Shown here piece by piece: positions 34,934-44,909 of a stretch of DNA of 64,000 bases. Under the pieces are notes generated by a model. The model did not search any database. It saw nothing but the letters and a program-made list of their open reading frames with translations, and was not told the origin of the DNA. This DNA comes from Desulfosediminicola flagellatus (lineage in GTDB: Bacteria; Desulfobacterota; Desulfobulbia; Desulfobulbales; Desulfocapsaceae). Numbering within the stretch: the first letter of the stretch is position 1; the number at the start of each line of letters is the position of its first letter. The position numbers and the translations under genes are program-made. The stretch lies in assembly GCF_005116655.2 (NCBI RefSeq), contig NZ_CP050698.1, positions 5,474,501 through 5,538,500 on the forward strand, given 5' to 3'.

Positions 34934-35155
34934 ATGATTAAAAAGCTTCTGCCAGTTGTACTCATTCTTCCGCTACTTGCTTCCTGTGCGTCTATGGCTG
35001 GCAAGTCCAGAGTAGTTATCATGCAACATCCAGAAACCATGGATTTCCAGAATTGTGATGTGGGAAAATACGGATTTGATAACGACTTCAAAAATCAGCA
35101 GACGTGTGTCGATGATTTTAAAAAGCAGGGATACATCATTTGGGGAGAGCGGTAA
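34934..35155 (+). CDS. Small lipoprotein
   Basis: 73 residues. Signal peptide with lipobox LLASC puts the mature Cys at about residue 18. The remaining 55 residues hold two Cys (FQNCDVGKYG, QQTCVDDFKKQGY) that could pair. No named family was recognised with certainty. Monocistronic, with its own upstream gap of about 220 bp. Confidence 0.72.
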   Translation: MIKKLLPVVLILPLLASCASMAGKSRVVIMQHPETMDFQNCDVGKYGFDNDFKNQQTCVDDFKKQGYIIWGER

Positions 35156-35233
35156 TACGGATACCTATGCGTATCACCGCTCCCTGTCAAAGACAGTCTT
35201 TCTATGTTTATTTAAACTGCTCACCTAAAAAGA

Positions 35234-35791
35234 CTATTGCCGGTCAGGAAAGTCAGCGACAATCATTCTGACGGATTTATTGATATATGCCGCTATCTGG
35301 CTGTCATTCATTCCATCAACGATAGTATCGGTCCCAACTCCACGCCAGACAACTTCTTTGTCTTTATTATCAAGAATATCCAAAACCAGCGTCCCTTCGT
35401 CATAGCTGGTTTTTATCGCGCCCTCGGCCACAGTATCCTTCATCTTGCCAGCAAGTGCTCCATAACCGTATGATCTGTAAAAATGGGAAATTGTCTGTTC
35501 TTTAACCTTCTCTTCCACACGGCCAAACCAGGATACAAGAAAATTTGCATGCTCCGGTTCTACTTTAGAGTAGCCCTTCATAATCAGCTCTTTCTCAACC
35601 GCAGTGCGCACATATTTATCGATCTTAGGATTTTTGGCCCGGACATCTCCACTCGCTTCACCACTTTCCACCCAGGCAAAATACTGAAAACCATACAATT
35701 TAGAAGGACTGGCAACATTATGCTTCACCTCGACAGTTGAACAGCCGGACATCATCACTACTACAACGATAAATAAAACAATATTTCTCAT
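35234..35791 (-). CDS. DUF4136-type lipoprotein
   Basis: 185 residues with lipobox MMSGC. The rest has the DUF4136 pattern (YGFQYFAWVE, PEHANFLVSWFGRVEEK, EGTLVLDILDNKDKEVVWRGVG, VRMIVADFP). Such lipoproteins are widespread in Gram-negatives and their function is not established. Convergent with the small lipoprotein gene. Confidence 0.8.
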   Translation of the reverse strand: MRNIVLFIVVVVMMSGCSTVEVKHNVASPSKLYGFQYFAWVESGEASGDVRAKNPKIDKYVRTAVEKELIMKGYSKVEPEHANFLVSWFGRVEEKVKEQTISHFYRSYGYGALAGKMKDTVAEGAIKTSYDEGTLVLDILDNKDKEVVWRGVGTDTIVDGMNDSQIAAYINKSVRMIVADFPDRQ

Positions 35792-35988
35792 AAATTCACC
35801 TTAGATTATTACGATCCGATTATATGAACTTCTGACCTTATTTCTTCAACTAATAGAACACCATTGCAATTTGTCATCTTTTTACGATACTACACATTTA
35901 GGCAAGGCATCAGATAATAGTAGCTCATCTGCCTGCATCATACGATTAACAAAAGATTACAACCTCCCTATTATACAGAGGTAATCTC

Positions 35989-36468
35989 ATGAAAACATAC
36001 AGTTCAGCAGTACTGATAATGATCCTGCTTTTGGTGATAGGCAGTTGTAGTGTTTCAAGAAAAATTGCCACCACACGAAATATCAGCAACGCTGAAAATC
36101 TATTCCTAAGCGAACAGCCAAGCCCGGATTACACCTATTATTATTACGGGCGAATAGATCAACCAATAGCACTTCTGGCTCTGGACAAAACCTACACAAT
36201 CAACAGTAAGTTCTGGACAATAATCGACATCAATGAAACTCATCGCCAGAAGTGGCAATATCATATCGAAAATTCTCATTTCAGATACGGGTCATACTAT
36301 AAAGGCAAAGAAATTGTCTCTCCGCAGTCTGACACTATCGGAGTCGTTTTATCGCGCTATCATTGGGTTACCGCATGGTTTGAAGAAGGTGACGACACTA
36401 GAGTCATTATACCGCCACCCGAACTCACCACCACACAACCAGACCGAGATAGACGCTACAGAAACTGA
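35989..36468 (+). CDS. Hypothetical lipoprotein
   Basis: 159 residues; lipobox-like LVIGSC places Cys at about residue 20. Rich in Tyr and Trp (YTYYYYGRIDQP, RYHWVTAWFEEGDDT). No family recognised. Stands alone, converging on the efflux operon. Confidence 0.6.
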   Translation: MKTYSSAVLIMILLLVIGSCSVSRKIATTRNISNAENLFLSEQPSPDYTYYYYGRIDQPIALLALDKTYTINSKFWTIIDINETHRQKWQYHIENSHFRYGSYYKGKEIVSPQSDTIGVVLSRYHWVTAWFEEGDDTRVIIPPPELTTTQPDRDRRYRN

Positions 36469-36528
36469 CCCTAATATTCAGTTACTGCTAATCAGCCGGA
36501 ACAGTGTCCGACTTGTAGGAAAATTGCG

Positions 36529-37902
36529 TCATTCTACCACCTCGAAACTCCCCCCGAGTGCCAGGTGCAGCCCGACCCTGTTAACCAACCTTCTGGTTGA
36601 GACATCAATCAGGGCTATTTGTGCCTGCACCCATTTGTTCTGGATAGTAAGCACATCAAGAAAATCTATTTGCCCTACATCATATTGCTTCTTAGTCAGC
36701 TGGTATGCCTTATAGTTCTCGTCTACTACTATTTTCAAATATTGTTCCTGTTCAAAGAGATGTTCCTCTGCACTCAGGCCAGTCTCAACTTCTTTGAAGG
36801 CGGTCAGTGCTTTTTGAGCGTATTGCGCAATTGAAGCCTTTTGCTCGGCTGTCGCAACTTCGACCTGCGCTTCAATTGCCCCACCTGTATAAAGGGGGGC
36901 AAAGATACCGGCAGCAAGACTACTTGCAGCATCTGTCAGGTTAAAAAGACCAACCCCCAAAGAGAACGAAAACCTGGGTAAATGCATAAGCTCTGCCTCA
37001 CGTTGCATATAAAAAGCTGCTGCTACCTGCTGCTCTGCAGCTATAAGATCAGGTCTGCGCTCAAGCAGCTCGGAAGGCATTCCCGTGGCAATCTGAGGAG
37101 GCACTGCGACAAGGGAATCTGTCGTCTCTATCTCAGCCGCCGGATACCTGCCAAGCAGGAGTTCAAGGCTGCGCTTTGTATTCTCCTGTGCAGCAAGCGC
37201 TTTTCTTGCCGCTTCCTTTGCACCAGCCAGATTAGCTCGAGCCAGATGAACATCTTTCATGGTAACCCGGCCAACCTTTTCCTTAACTTCGACAATACGC
37301 AATGTTTCCGTCATAAGGCTGACAACCTCGTCAGCGTAATCGGTGAGCAACCTATTGCCGATTGCCATAAACCAGCCGTTTGCAGTAGCGGCGGCGAGAG
37401 ACTGTCGTGCGAACTCATAATCCGACCTGGATGCCGCAGCAGACTCTTCAGCACCGGTAACGCCTGAACGAATCCGACCCCAGACATCCGCCTCCCAGGA
37501 GATTTTCAGGCCACCACCATACAGCTCACTCATGTTGTCCGAATTTCTATCTGAGTACCCGCCGGATAGCCCGACAGTTGGTTTCAAAGCGGCACCGGCC
37601 TGCCTGGCCAGCCCATTTGCACGATCAACCTGCGCCTCTGCTATTTTCAGACCGAAATTATTTTTCTGGGCTTCTTCCACCAATACAACAAGTTGCGTAT
37701 CGTTAAAACTTTTCAGCCAGCCATCATCGGCCATTCCGCCCGAATCAGCTGCCGACCAGCTCGTTGCAACCAGTTTTTCAGCCTTTTCACTCTCTTTAAT
37801 ACTCTTTACAGCCTCTTCATGGGTTGCCACTTTTCCGGAACAACCTGCCAGTAGAAGAGTAGTGGATAACAATATTAATCCGGATATCTTAGGTAGATTC
37901 AT
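36529..37902 (-). CDS. TolC/NodT-family outer-membrane efflux lipoprotein
   Basis: 457 residues with lipobox LLLAGC and paired OEP repeats (SLGVGLFNLTDAASSLAAGIFAPLYTGG; AYQLTKKQYDVGQIDFLDVLTIQNKWVQAQ) typical of trimeric outer-membrane channels. Last gene of a minus-strand set with an HlyD-like adaptor and a DUF3302 protein. Together they form an export path lacking an obvious ABC or RND pump in the window. Confidence 0.91.
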   Translation of the reverse strand: MNLPKISGLILLSTTLLLAGCSGKVATHEEAVKSIKESEKAEKLVATSWSAADSGGMADDGWLKSFNDTQLVVLVEEAQKNNFGLKIAEAQVDRANGLARQAGAALKPTVGLSGGYSDRNSDNMSELYGGGLKISWEADVWGRIRSGVTGAEESAAASRSDYEFARQSLAAATANGWFMAIGNRLLTDYADEVVSLMTETLRIVEVKEKVGRVTMKDVHLARANLAGAKEAARKALAAQENTKRSLELLLGRYPAAEIETTDSLVAVPPQIATGMPSELLERRPDLIAAEQQVAAAFYMQREAELMHLPRFSFSLGVGLFNLTDAASSLAAGIFAPLYTGGAIEAQVEVATAEQKASIAQYAQKALTAFKEVETGLSAEEHLFEQEQYLKIVVDENYKAYQLTKKQYDVGQIDFLDVLTIQNKWVQAQIALIDVSTRRLVNRVGLHLALGGSFEVVE

Positions 37903-37932
37903 AGTTATACCTGTGACTTTGGCTTAAGAGCA

Positions 37933-38880
37933 TCAATGAAAGCGTGCAAAATTCTGCCAGCTTTTCATCCGCATTAACATTTTTCGAATAATAGTCACAT
38001 GATGCCAGCGTTCACTATACACCGCCACGGTTCCAATGGTTCCAATGGGCAGAAACAGCTCGGACATATCATCCTCAAACTCAATTAGTACAGGAATCAA
38101 ACCTTCTGGATAATTGGTCTGCACTTTAACCATCGCCGCCGATGGTGCCAGTTGCCCCTCTGCAAGTGCACCCAGAATCAGCTTAACCTTTCCCTGAAAA
38201 ATGCGACCTGGAATCCCTGGAAATATCACCTCAGCATGGTTACCGACTTTTATGTTCTGCATAGGCTGCTGACTGAACCCTGCCACAAAGATAGGTTCAT
38301 CAGTGTGCACAAATGTCATGATCGGTGCCATGGGAAAGGGAACAGCCATCATGCCCGGTCGAAGGCGTAACTGAGCCACAAACCCGTCTGTTGCCGCATG
38401 AATCTCTGTTGATTCCAGGTCAAACTCGGCTGCCGACAGCTTTGCTTCCAGGCTTTTCACATCTGATTCATATTGCTCCACATCAAATTGCGAACCTGCT
38501 TCAGCTTCAGCAAGAACCTCTGATTCCTTCAAGCGTCTTTTTGCTAAAGCAAGTTGAGCAGCAATATCATCAACTCGTGCCTGATAGAGCGTGGGATCAA
38601 GCCTGCATAGCAGGTCACCCTTTTTAATGGGGACATTTGGCGTAATGTTCACCTCGATCACTTTAGCCCTTACATTCGAGACAACAGGTGTTGTGATAAA
38701 ATATGATCTTGCAGAAACCGAAGCGGGATGAAAATACGCCATACCTGCCAGAATCGTTCCCATCATAATGACGCCGCCAAGCACCACTGTAGTCAATGAC
38801 CACTTATTTACTGGAATTTTAAAGATTTTAAATATTACCCAGCAGACTGTTGAATAGGTCAGGATTAATAATGTTTCCAT
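37933..38880 (-). CDS. HlyD/EmrA-family membrane fusion protein (YiaV-like)
   Basis: 315 residues. One or two N-terminal membrane helices (LLILTYSTVCWVIFKIF, VVLGGVIMMGTILAGMAYF), then the biotinyl-lipoyl-like hairpin (VIEVNITPNVPIKKGDLLCRLDP), an alpha-hairpin coiled coil, and the DGFVAQLRLRPG barrel segment. Adaptor between an inner-membrane partner and the TolC-like channel downstream. Separated from the DUF3302 gene by only 3 bases. Confidence 0.88.
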   Translation of the reverse strand: METLLILTYSTVCWVIFKIFKIPVNKWSLTTVVLGGVIMMGTILAGMAYFHPASVSARSYFITTPVVSNVRAKVIEVNITPNVPIKKGDLLCRLDPTLYQARVDDIAAQLALAKRRLKESEVLAEAEAGSQFDVEQYESDVKSLEAKLSAAEFDLESTEIHAATDGFVAQLRLRPGMMAVPFPMAPIMTFVHTDEPIFVAGFSQQPMQNIKVGNHAEVIFPGIPGRIFQGKVKLILGALAEGQLAPSAAMVKVQTNYPEGLIPVLIEFEDDMSELFLPIGTIGTVAVYSERWHHVTIIRKMLMRMKSWQNFARFH

Positions 38881-38883
38881 ATA

Positions 38884-39321
38884 TTACCCCTCCCGTTTTT
38901 CGGCTGACTGGGCTTCGAGTTTTACAAGTCGGCTGTTGAGTTGCTGCAGATGCCTGGCGTATAATGCCTGCTGTTTTTTACTCTCTAACTCCATATCGGC
39001 AATTCTGGCCTTCAATTCCTCCACCTGTTTCGCTCTCAACTCATCAGTTGCTGCTGCAGTCTCCTGCAGCTCCTTAACCCGCAATCCCCAGCCGGTTTCA
39101 GGTTTGTAGAGTGTCGCCCAGATCCAGAGAAACGGCCAGATAGTATGCATCAGAAACAGGCTCACCCAGCCCGCTGTATGAATGGCATCCTGATGAGGAT
39201 GCTTCCGTTTTTTCGCTATCTCATATGGTATATCGTGAATATAAATCACTCCGTATATGATAGTTACAACCACAAAACACAGTACACCGAGTGCTACAAA
39301 ATCAAGGGTGCGGTCCCCCAT
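38884..39321 (-). CDS. DUF3302 inner-membrane protein (YiaW-like)
   Basis: 145 residues. Two membrane helices (FVALGVLCFVVVTIIYGVIYI, WVSLFLMHTIWPFLWIWATLY) and a C-terminal coiled coil (ELKARIADMELESKKQQALYA region). DUF3302 genes typically precede an HlyD-like gene, as in E. coli yiaWV. AAAGGAGG precedes the ATG, a strong ribosome site heading the operon. Confidence 0.82.
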   Translation of the reverse strand: MGDRTLDFVALGVLCFVVVTIIYGVIYIHDIPYEIAKKRKHPHQDAIHTAGWVSLFLMHTIWPFLWIWATLYKPETGWGLRVKELQETAAATDELRAKQVEELKARIADMELESKKQQALYARHLQQLNSRLVKLEAQSAEKREG

Positions 39322-39971
39322 ACCAACCTCCTTTCATACATATGTCAGTACATGTTACACATATCCGTTTTCACGGATTACCCTGAAACTTTTTTAAAAA
39401 TCCGGGATGGAAATCATATACAGGAGTGTAAAAAATGAGCCGGATATTCAAACTGACAATGCGATCTGCCTGATGGTTATAAGACTCTGTATTCGTATTA
39501 CTTCTGTAGTTATATTACGCCTAACACGTAGATGCAAGCAGTCGATTATTATAATGTATTATTATTACTCAGCATCATCAGAGGGTTAATCAATGAGTAC
39601 ATTTATATGATCCGCAGGAAACCAGGAAGCTGTCCGACGATAGAAATTTTCGTTCAAATTGAGGCAAACTCGAAAAATTACCGCAGGCATATACTTAATA
39701 TTCCGAGGATAATTTTTCGAGTTTAACGAAGACATGGGCGAAAAGGCCATTGTCGGACAGCCTCCTGGAGGGTAGGTTTTAGGAATGTACTGCAGGGGAT
39801 GAGGCAAAGATGAAAGGATAGTCGCGTATCTTCTCGACAGAAATACAGATAGCTCCTAAAGAGCTGAATTCAAACCTCCTAGAGATATAACTGAATAAAT
39901 CTCGTTTATGCTTTGTTGAGGCTATTCACCTCCAATCTTAAAAAGGATATTTCCAATACCGGATCAAGACA
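39322..39971. other. Intergenic region containing a MITE-like palindrome
   Basis: 650 bp with the efflux operon promoter at the left and a 147-bp inverted-repeat element in the middle, listed separately. No supportable gene was found. Confidence 0.5.
39622..39768. repeat. MITE-like palindromic element with 17-bp terminal inverted repeats
   Basis: Ends CCAGGAAGCTGTCCGAC (39622-39638) and its complement (39752-39768) pair with one mismatch. Inside, AAACTCGAAAAATTA and TAATTTTTCGAGTTT form a second, perfect 15-bp inverted repeat, so the whole folds as a nested hairpin. No coding capacity. TCGGACAGCCTCC from its right end recurs at 63493-63505 near AT-rich sequence, hinting at a second, degraded copy. 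Confidence 0.75.
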
Positions 39972-41237
39972 TTACTGGATTAATTTTTCACCTACCTTTG
40001 TCTTAATCGTCCAGCCATGTGATTCAAGTTCACGTTTCGCTATTTCGCTGAGATTACCTAAAGTCCAGATCTCACCAGACCTACTCTGCAAATCCTTTGT
40101 TACCTCATAAAGACGTTCACTCCATATCAGATAATCAGTTGGCAGTAAAAGAATTGTTTTTCCCTTTTTATCTATACCATACGCAAATCGCGCAACAGGT
40201 TTTAGCGATTTAAGAGGTGCAACTTCTTTATGATAGGATGCGACCATACCTGCAAAAACTGTCACTACATTTGCCATTCTGAAGGTAGAAGCCTGCAATC
40301 CGATCTCAAGCAGTATATTACTCCCTTCCACGTCACGTAATTTTTTCAGTGCTTCTGTTATAATTGTTTTTTGTGCAGGCGAATATGCAGGATTATTGAG
40401 AAAGTACTCAACCGTCCCCTCAGATATTTTCAATTCCAGCAACGCCTTTTTATTCCTCACCCAGAGCTCTGAAGCTGCCGTAGTGTTTATCACTTCGTTA
40501 AGTAACCGTGTACTGCCTGAGACGGTGAGCAGCATCCCTCCCACCCCCGGGATTACACTCTGGAGTACTCCTACCCCAATACCACCTGCAAAATCGGCAC
40601 GGCCCAGACGATCCAGTTCTTCCTGCAAAACAGGATTGGTCGAATACACGCTTACCCCAAATTGAGTGGCTATTTCTCCTTTTGATTTTGAAATCCCAAC
40701 CAACTGTTCAAACCTGCTGTCTTCTGCATCACTCAACTTGCGTTTTCCCACAGTTTCTTTTGCTCTGCCAAAAATGTTCTGGGCACCACTCACAGCACCG
40801 TCAAATGCCCCCTGCGGATCGCTAAAAATGTTGCCAATTCCCTTTGCAACATTTTTTCCTGACTCCTGTAGTGAAGCAACAACGGTATCATCAGTCTCAA
40901 CCTTTCTCATCTCGGCAACTACCCTGAGTTCGTGCACGAGCTGCTTCAATCTGAGAGTTGTCTCAATGGTAAAATTACCAAAAGGAGACCTGACCTTATA
41001 GGTATTGAAGAGACCATCATTCTCTACCTCACCTTCAACCTGGTGATAGTCACTGCTCAGCAATTTTTCAGATAATATATCTTCAGCTTTGAGCGGTATT
41101 GGTTTCTCATAGTCAGCTGAAAAAGATGATGTTGGAACTATTAGTATAAAAACTACCAGAAACATCAGTGCCGCCGTCTTACTGAAATGACGAAATAATG
41201 ATTTAAACGCAGGTTCAAAAAGCAGCATGTTTTTCAT
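39972..41237 (-). CDS. Hypothetical exported protein
   Basis: 421 residues from the ATG at 41237, chosen for GGAGAG just upstream. An internal hydrophobic signal segment (AALMFLVVFILIVPTSSFSA) ends near residue 40. The rest has a Gly-rich helical stretch (FAGGIGVGVLQSVIPGVGGMLLTVSG) that may insert in or coat membrane, and a C-terminal amphipathic part. I do not recognise the family. It stands alone between the palindrome and the YqaA-like gene. Confidence 0.65.
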   Translation of the reverse strand: MKNMLLFEPAFKSLFRHFSKTAALMFLVVFILIVPTSSFSADYEKPIPLKAEDILSEKLLSSDYHQVEGEVENDGLFNTYKVRSPFGNFTIETTLRLKQLVHELRVVAEMRKVETDDTVVASLQESGKNVAKGIGNIFSDPQGAFDGAVSGAQNIFGRAKETVGKRKLSDAEDSRFEQLVGISKSKGEIATQFGVSVYSTNPVLQEELDRLGRADFAGGIGVGVLQSVIPGVGGMLLTVSGSTRLLNEVINTTAASELWVRNKKALLELKISEGTVEYFLNNPAYSPAQKTIITEALKKLRDVEGSNILLEIGLQASTFRMANVVTVFAGMVASYHKEVAPLKSLKPVARFAYGIDKKGKTILLLPTDYLIWSERLYEVTKDLQSRSGEIWTLGNLSEIAKRELESHGWTIKTKVGEKLIQ

Positions 41238-41757
41238 ATGTGTTCTCTCCAATAATTCGACAGGCATATTCTCCTAAATATTGCAAAATATGCCGAACAA
41301 AAACGTTTTCGGATGGAAAATGACAACTCATCATAACGAAGCCGTCTACTTTTCAATCTCCTAAGCCAGTAACCTGTAGGCAACTTAATAGTTCAGGATA
41401 TTTCAACGTGATTGATAACTGAAAAGCCGTGTTAAAATCAGGTTATCCCGTGAATGCAGGAAAATCAAATGCAACACCTGCTATTGCTGGATACTGATGT
41501 TGACAACAGGACGGTAAATATAGATGAATATACAAATTATGCAAAAGGCTGGGCGCCTGATAAACCACAAAGCAAAAAAGGAGTTTACGACCAAAAAAAG
41601 GAACTGGATTTCATCCCAAAAGTGTTACCCAGAATATCTCACATGCCTGCTGATGCGCTACTCAATGCGCCAAAGTGTAATCAAAAATTACTGTATGATA
41701 TGCGCAGCTCCCGTGACTCATTTTAATGACACTAGGAGGCTGATGGAAACAAACCGT
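41238..41757. other. Intergenic region
   Basis: 520 bp. An open frame of about 90 codons begins at 41454 on the plus strand but has no good ribosome site and odd composition, so I do not call it a gene. No repeats or operators were recognised. Confidence 0.4.
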
Positions 41758-42174
41758 CTACATAGCAACATACATGATCACCAAGTACCGCCCACCTTTA
41801 CCAATAGCCACCAACGGTAAAAATACTCGGAAAGGAACACGCATAATACCGGCTACGCAGGTGAGAACATCGCCACCAAGCGGTAGCCAGGCAAGTAATA
41901 AACTCCATACGCCATATTTTCTGAACCTATGCTGCATTCTTTGCAGTTGATCATCTTTAAAGTAGAACCATTTCCGATCCTGATAGTTGAGCAGATACTT
42001 GCCCAGATACCAGTTCACTGCTGAACCGAGGGTATTGCCGATTGTGGCAACAAGAACCAACATGAGGGGTGAGGCACCACCGTTCAGCATTGAATACAGA
42101 ATTACTTCTGAAGAAAACGGCATTACGGTCGCAGCAAGAAACGATGCACCAAAAAGCAGAAGATAAGAAAACAT
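41758..42174 (-). CDS. YqaA/DedA-like small membrane protein
   Basis: 138 residues with the SNARE-associated/VTT-like pattern: FLAATVMPFSSEVILYSML, ATIGNTLGSAVNWYLGKY, and WLPLGGDVLTCVAGIMRVPFRVFL. This matches E. coli YqaA. Its ATG begins right after the stop of the preceding glycosyltransferase, so the two are co-translated. Function unproven; relatives may move lipids. Confidence 0.85.
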   Translation of the reverse strand: MFSYLLLFGASFLAATVMPFSSEVILYSMLNGGASPLMLVLVATIGNTLGSAVNWYLGKYLLNYQDRKWFYFKDDQLQRMQHRFRKYGVWSLLLAWLPLGGDVLTCVAGIMRVPFRVFLPLVAIGKGGRYLVIMYVAM

Positions 42175-43368
42175 CTAACGATGTGCCTCCTGCAATATCC
42201 TGTACAGCTGCTGAGCTGCCCGTTCAGCACCGTCCAAACTAATTTCAGATTGTTCAGTAGCAGTAGCGGTCACACCGCCTTTCATTTGCGCTTCCAGAGC
42301 CGCTGTAAGTTCGTTCTCCTGAACCTGAGACTCCTCTACAGAGAGTAAAAGATTTCCTGCGGCCAACCTCAACTTCTGCAGATGTATCTGCTGTTCGTTA
42401 TCCTGCATTTTACGTAATACCACAACGGCGGGAATATGTAGCGAGAGTACATCCATGATGCTGTTATACCCGCCATAAATTAAGGCAGAACGGGAGGTGA
42501 GCAGTGAGTCAACATATCTCCGACCGGATGGACGCTCAAGCCGACAATAGTCCAGACCGCTGAACAGCGATTTCAACTCAGCAGAATCTGCACCCTCAAC
42601 ATATATATGCCATGCGCCATACACGGACCCTATACGGGCAATCGACCGGGCCAGTCTCTTTACGAACATAAGACTTTTCTCACCAAGCCAGGGGATTGCC
42701 ACCGTTGCAGCAAGTTCTTTTGCTGATCCCGCAGTCGCAACCCTATGATCACCAAACTCTGAAAGGCGTGAGACATAACCGCATTCAACAGGATCTTTAC
42801 CATATTGCTTCCGAAGTTCGTGCATGTGCTCATGGCCAAGTACAAAAGAGTCTCCATACCAGAGCAGCTCGGAATAATGACTTTCAAAGAGCTGACGAGC
42901 CAGACCCGATTTCGCCTGCGGTACACCGCCGACAACCCCGCGAACACCGAGAACCCATTGTGTATCAGACCCGCCACTTGCCTTAAGAGCGGGCACAAGC
43001 TCACGATGTTTACCCTGCGGCGTATGATCGCAAAGAACGACTTTCGGTCGATAAAGCTCAACAATTTTGTTAATTTGAGCGCCACGCAGCTCACCTAGAT
43101 CGCTGTCGCTGAACATGCTGTTGCCGGTAATTCCTTTTGACTTTCCTTCCACCACCTCTGTCTCGTAGGATGGCAGCTTCAACCAGTCGAGGGGTTTATC
43201 GCCGATCAATTCCTGGCTGATTTTGCAGCCTGATACAAACAGAATCCGTAATGATGGATAAAGCCGCCTGAGCGCCATACCGATCCCGATAGACCTGCTC
43301 GCATGGCCCAGCCCCCGGCCATCATGGGCATAAATAAGTATATCAAGACGCGGCATATCTGTTATCAT
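42175..43368 (-). CDS. GT28/MurG-like glycosyltransferase
   Basis: 397 residues in two Rossmann-like halves: the N-terminal YAHDGRGLGHASR nucleotide-sugar-binding opening, and the C-terminal RSALIYGGYNSIMDVLSLHIPAVVV donor-site motif as in MurG/UGT-type enzymes. AAGGAT precedes the ATG. Substrate unknown; it is paired with a YqaA-like membrane protein and diverges from another glycosyltransferase. Confidence 0.8.
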   Translation of the reverse strand: MITDMPRLDILIYAHDGRGLGHASRSIGIGMALRRLYPSLRILFVSGCKISQELIGDKPLDWLKLPSYETEVVEGKSKGITGNSMFSDSDLGELRGAQINKIVELYRPKVVLCDHTPQGKHRELVPALKASGGSDTQWVLGVRGVVGGVPQAKSGLARQLFESHYSELLWYGDSFVLGHEHMHELRKQYGKDPVECGYVSRLSEFGDHRVATAGSAKELAATVAIPWLGEKSLMFVKRLARSIARIGSVYGAWHIYVEGADSAELKSLFSGLDYCRLERPSGRRYVDSLLTSRSALIYGGYNSIMDVLSLHIPAVVVLRKMQDNEQQIHLQKLRLAAGNLLLSVEESQVQENELTAALEAQMKGGVTATATEQSEISLDGAERAAQQLYRILQEAHR

Positions 43369-43388
43369 TAGTGAACATCCTTTGTGAT

Positions 43389-43486
43389 CTCGTAAAAAGT
43401 CATTTGAAATTCGTAGATGGGGTCTGGAAAAAGTTCGATATACGAGGCGTAGTGTTACAAACGAAGTAGATCGTACTTTTTACGAG
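43389..43486. repeat. 98-bp element with 12-bp perfect terminal inverted repeats
   Basis: CTCGTAAAAAGT at 43389-43400 and its exact complement at 43475-43486 bound a non-coding stretch between two divergent glycosyltransferase genes. Structure resembles short dispersed repeats of Deltaproteobacteria; only this copy lies in the window. Confidence 0.6.
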
Positions 43487-43618
43487 CCCATCATCCTTGA
43501 TATAGCAGGATGTACTTTGGCGAACAAGCTCTATGCACCATTTCTCATGCAATAATCATAAAATTCTGTTTTCATAGACACCAGCATACTCCTTAAATTT
43601 CAAGCGATTAGTAAATCA

Positions 43619-44725
43619 ATGAAGATTGCCTATTACATGCCGTTCAAACCACTTGGTCACTTAAACCCATCAGGTGATCTGATATTCGGCACAGAGCTGT
43701 ATACCCATCTAAACGATGCGGGAAACAGCTGCAATCTGGTGAGTAGATTGCGATGCCGCTGGATCTACCTGCATCCGGTTAAGCTCGTAAAACTTTTAGG
43801 TGAACGGCATAGGGTGATTCAAAAACTACAAAACACCCGCCCCGATATCTGGCTAAGCTATCACTGTTATTATAAAGCTCCCGATCTACTCGGCCCATAT
43901 TGCGCCAAAAAACTTGGAATCCCTTATGTGATATTTCAGGGCATCTATTCGACAAAGCGTCGGCGTACAATAAAAACAATGCCCGGCTTCTACCTGAACA
44001 GGTTGGCCCTCACCTCGGCCAAGCTCGTTATAACCAACAAACGGCAGGACGAACTGAACCTCCTTCGCCTCCTGCCCCCTGAGAAAGTGTGTTACATTGC
44101 ACCGGGAATTCATACAAAAGCGTTTCAGTTTAACGCTCGCGCCAGAGATACATATAGAAAAACGTGGAAGATAACTGATCAGACAGTAATTATGGCTGCG
44201 GCAATGTTTCGCCCTGGTGTAAAGACAGAAGGCCTTAAAATTGTTATCAACTCATGTGCTGAACTGGTTAAGCAGGGAAAGAACATCCGGCTAGTCATTG
44301 CAGGTGACGGTACATGCAGAGCAGAACTTCACAAACTCGGCAATGAGCGCCTTGGTGAAAGCATCATCTTTGCCGGTAAAATTCCGCGAGATCAATTGCA
44401 TGAATTGTATAGTGGCGCTGATATTTTCGCCTTCCCCGGCATAGATGAATCGTTTGGCATGGTCTACACCGAAGCACAGTCCTGCGGTTTGCCGGTTGTG
44501 GCCTATAGCGACTGGGGTGGAAGTGAGGCCGCTGTAGATACGAAGACCGGTCTGCTCTCCCCCGCCGCCTCTCCGGAACTGTTCACAAAAAACATCAAAA
44601 CGCTTATCGATGATATCCCTTTACGAAAACAGCTTGGTCTGCAGGCCGCAAAGCATGTCCGCGACAATCACGAACTCGATTCAACATATGCGTTTCTAGA
44701 CACTATTCTGCGTAGACTGAAGTAA
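43619..44725 (+). CDS. GT4-family glycosyltransferase
   Basis: 368 residues, GT-B fold. N-terminal acceptor half, then the donor site with LVIAGDGTCRAEL, FAGKIPRDQLHELYSGADIFAFPGIDESFGMVYTEAQ-type E-x7-E motif and PVVAYSDWGG. It probably builds a cell-surface glycan. The sequence starts MKIAYYMPFKPLGHLNPSGD with no strong ribosome site. Confidence 0.88.
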   Translation: MKIAYYMPFKPLGHLNPSGDLIFGTELYTHLNDAGNSCNLVSRLRCRWIYLHPVKLVKLLGERHRVIQKLQNTRPDIWLSYHCYYKAPDLLGPYCAKKLGIPYVIFQGIYSTKRRRTIKTMPGFYLNRLALTSAKLVITNKRQDELNLLRLLPPEKVCYIAPGIHTKAFQFNARARDTYRKTWKITDQTVIMAAAMFRPGVKTEGLKIVINSCAELVKQGKNIRLVIAGDGTCRAELHKLGNERLGESIIFAGKIPRDQLHELYSGADIFAFPGIDESFGMVYTEAQSCGLPVVAYSDWGGSEAAVDTKTGLLSPAASPELFTKNIKTLIDDIPLRKQLGLQAAKHVRDNHELDSTYAFLDTILRRLK

Positions 44726-44909
44726 AATAAGGCTCAAAGCATATCGTGGTACCATCTTCACCTGTTATCTGATAAGTTCTGGGCGTAATGTAATAACTAA
44801 TGCCCAACAGAAAATCGCCAATTTTCCCTATTTCTTCGTTGGTCTCAAATTTTAATCCTCAGGTAACTACAGCACAATCCTGCGTTACATATATACACGG
44901 TGTTTCACG

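Noticed and set aside
41454..41726. 90-codon plus-strand open frame
   Set aside because: No ribosome site, no recognisable features, and it overlaps another equally weak frame.
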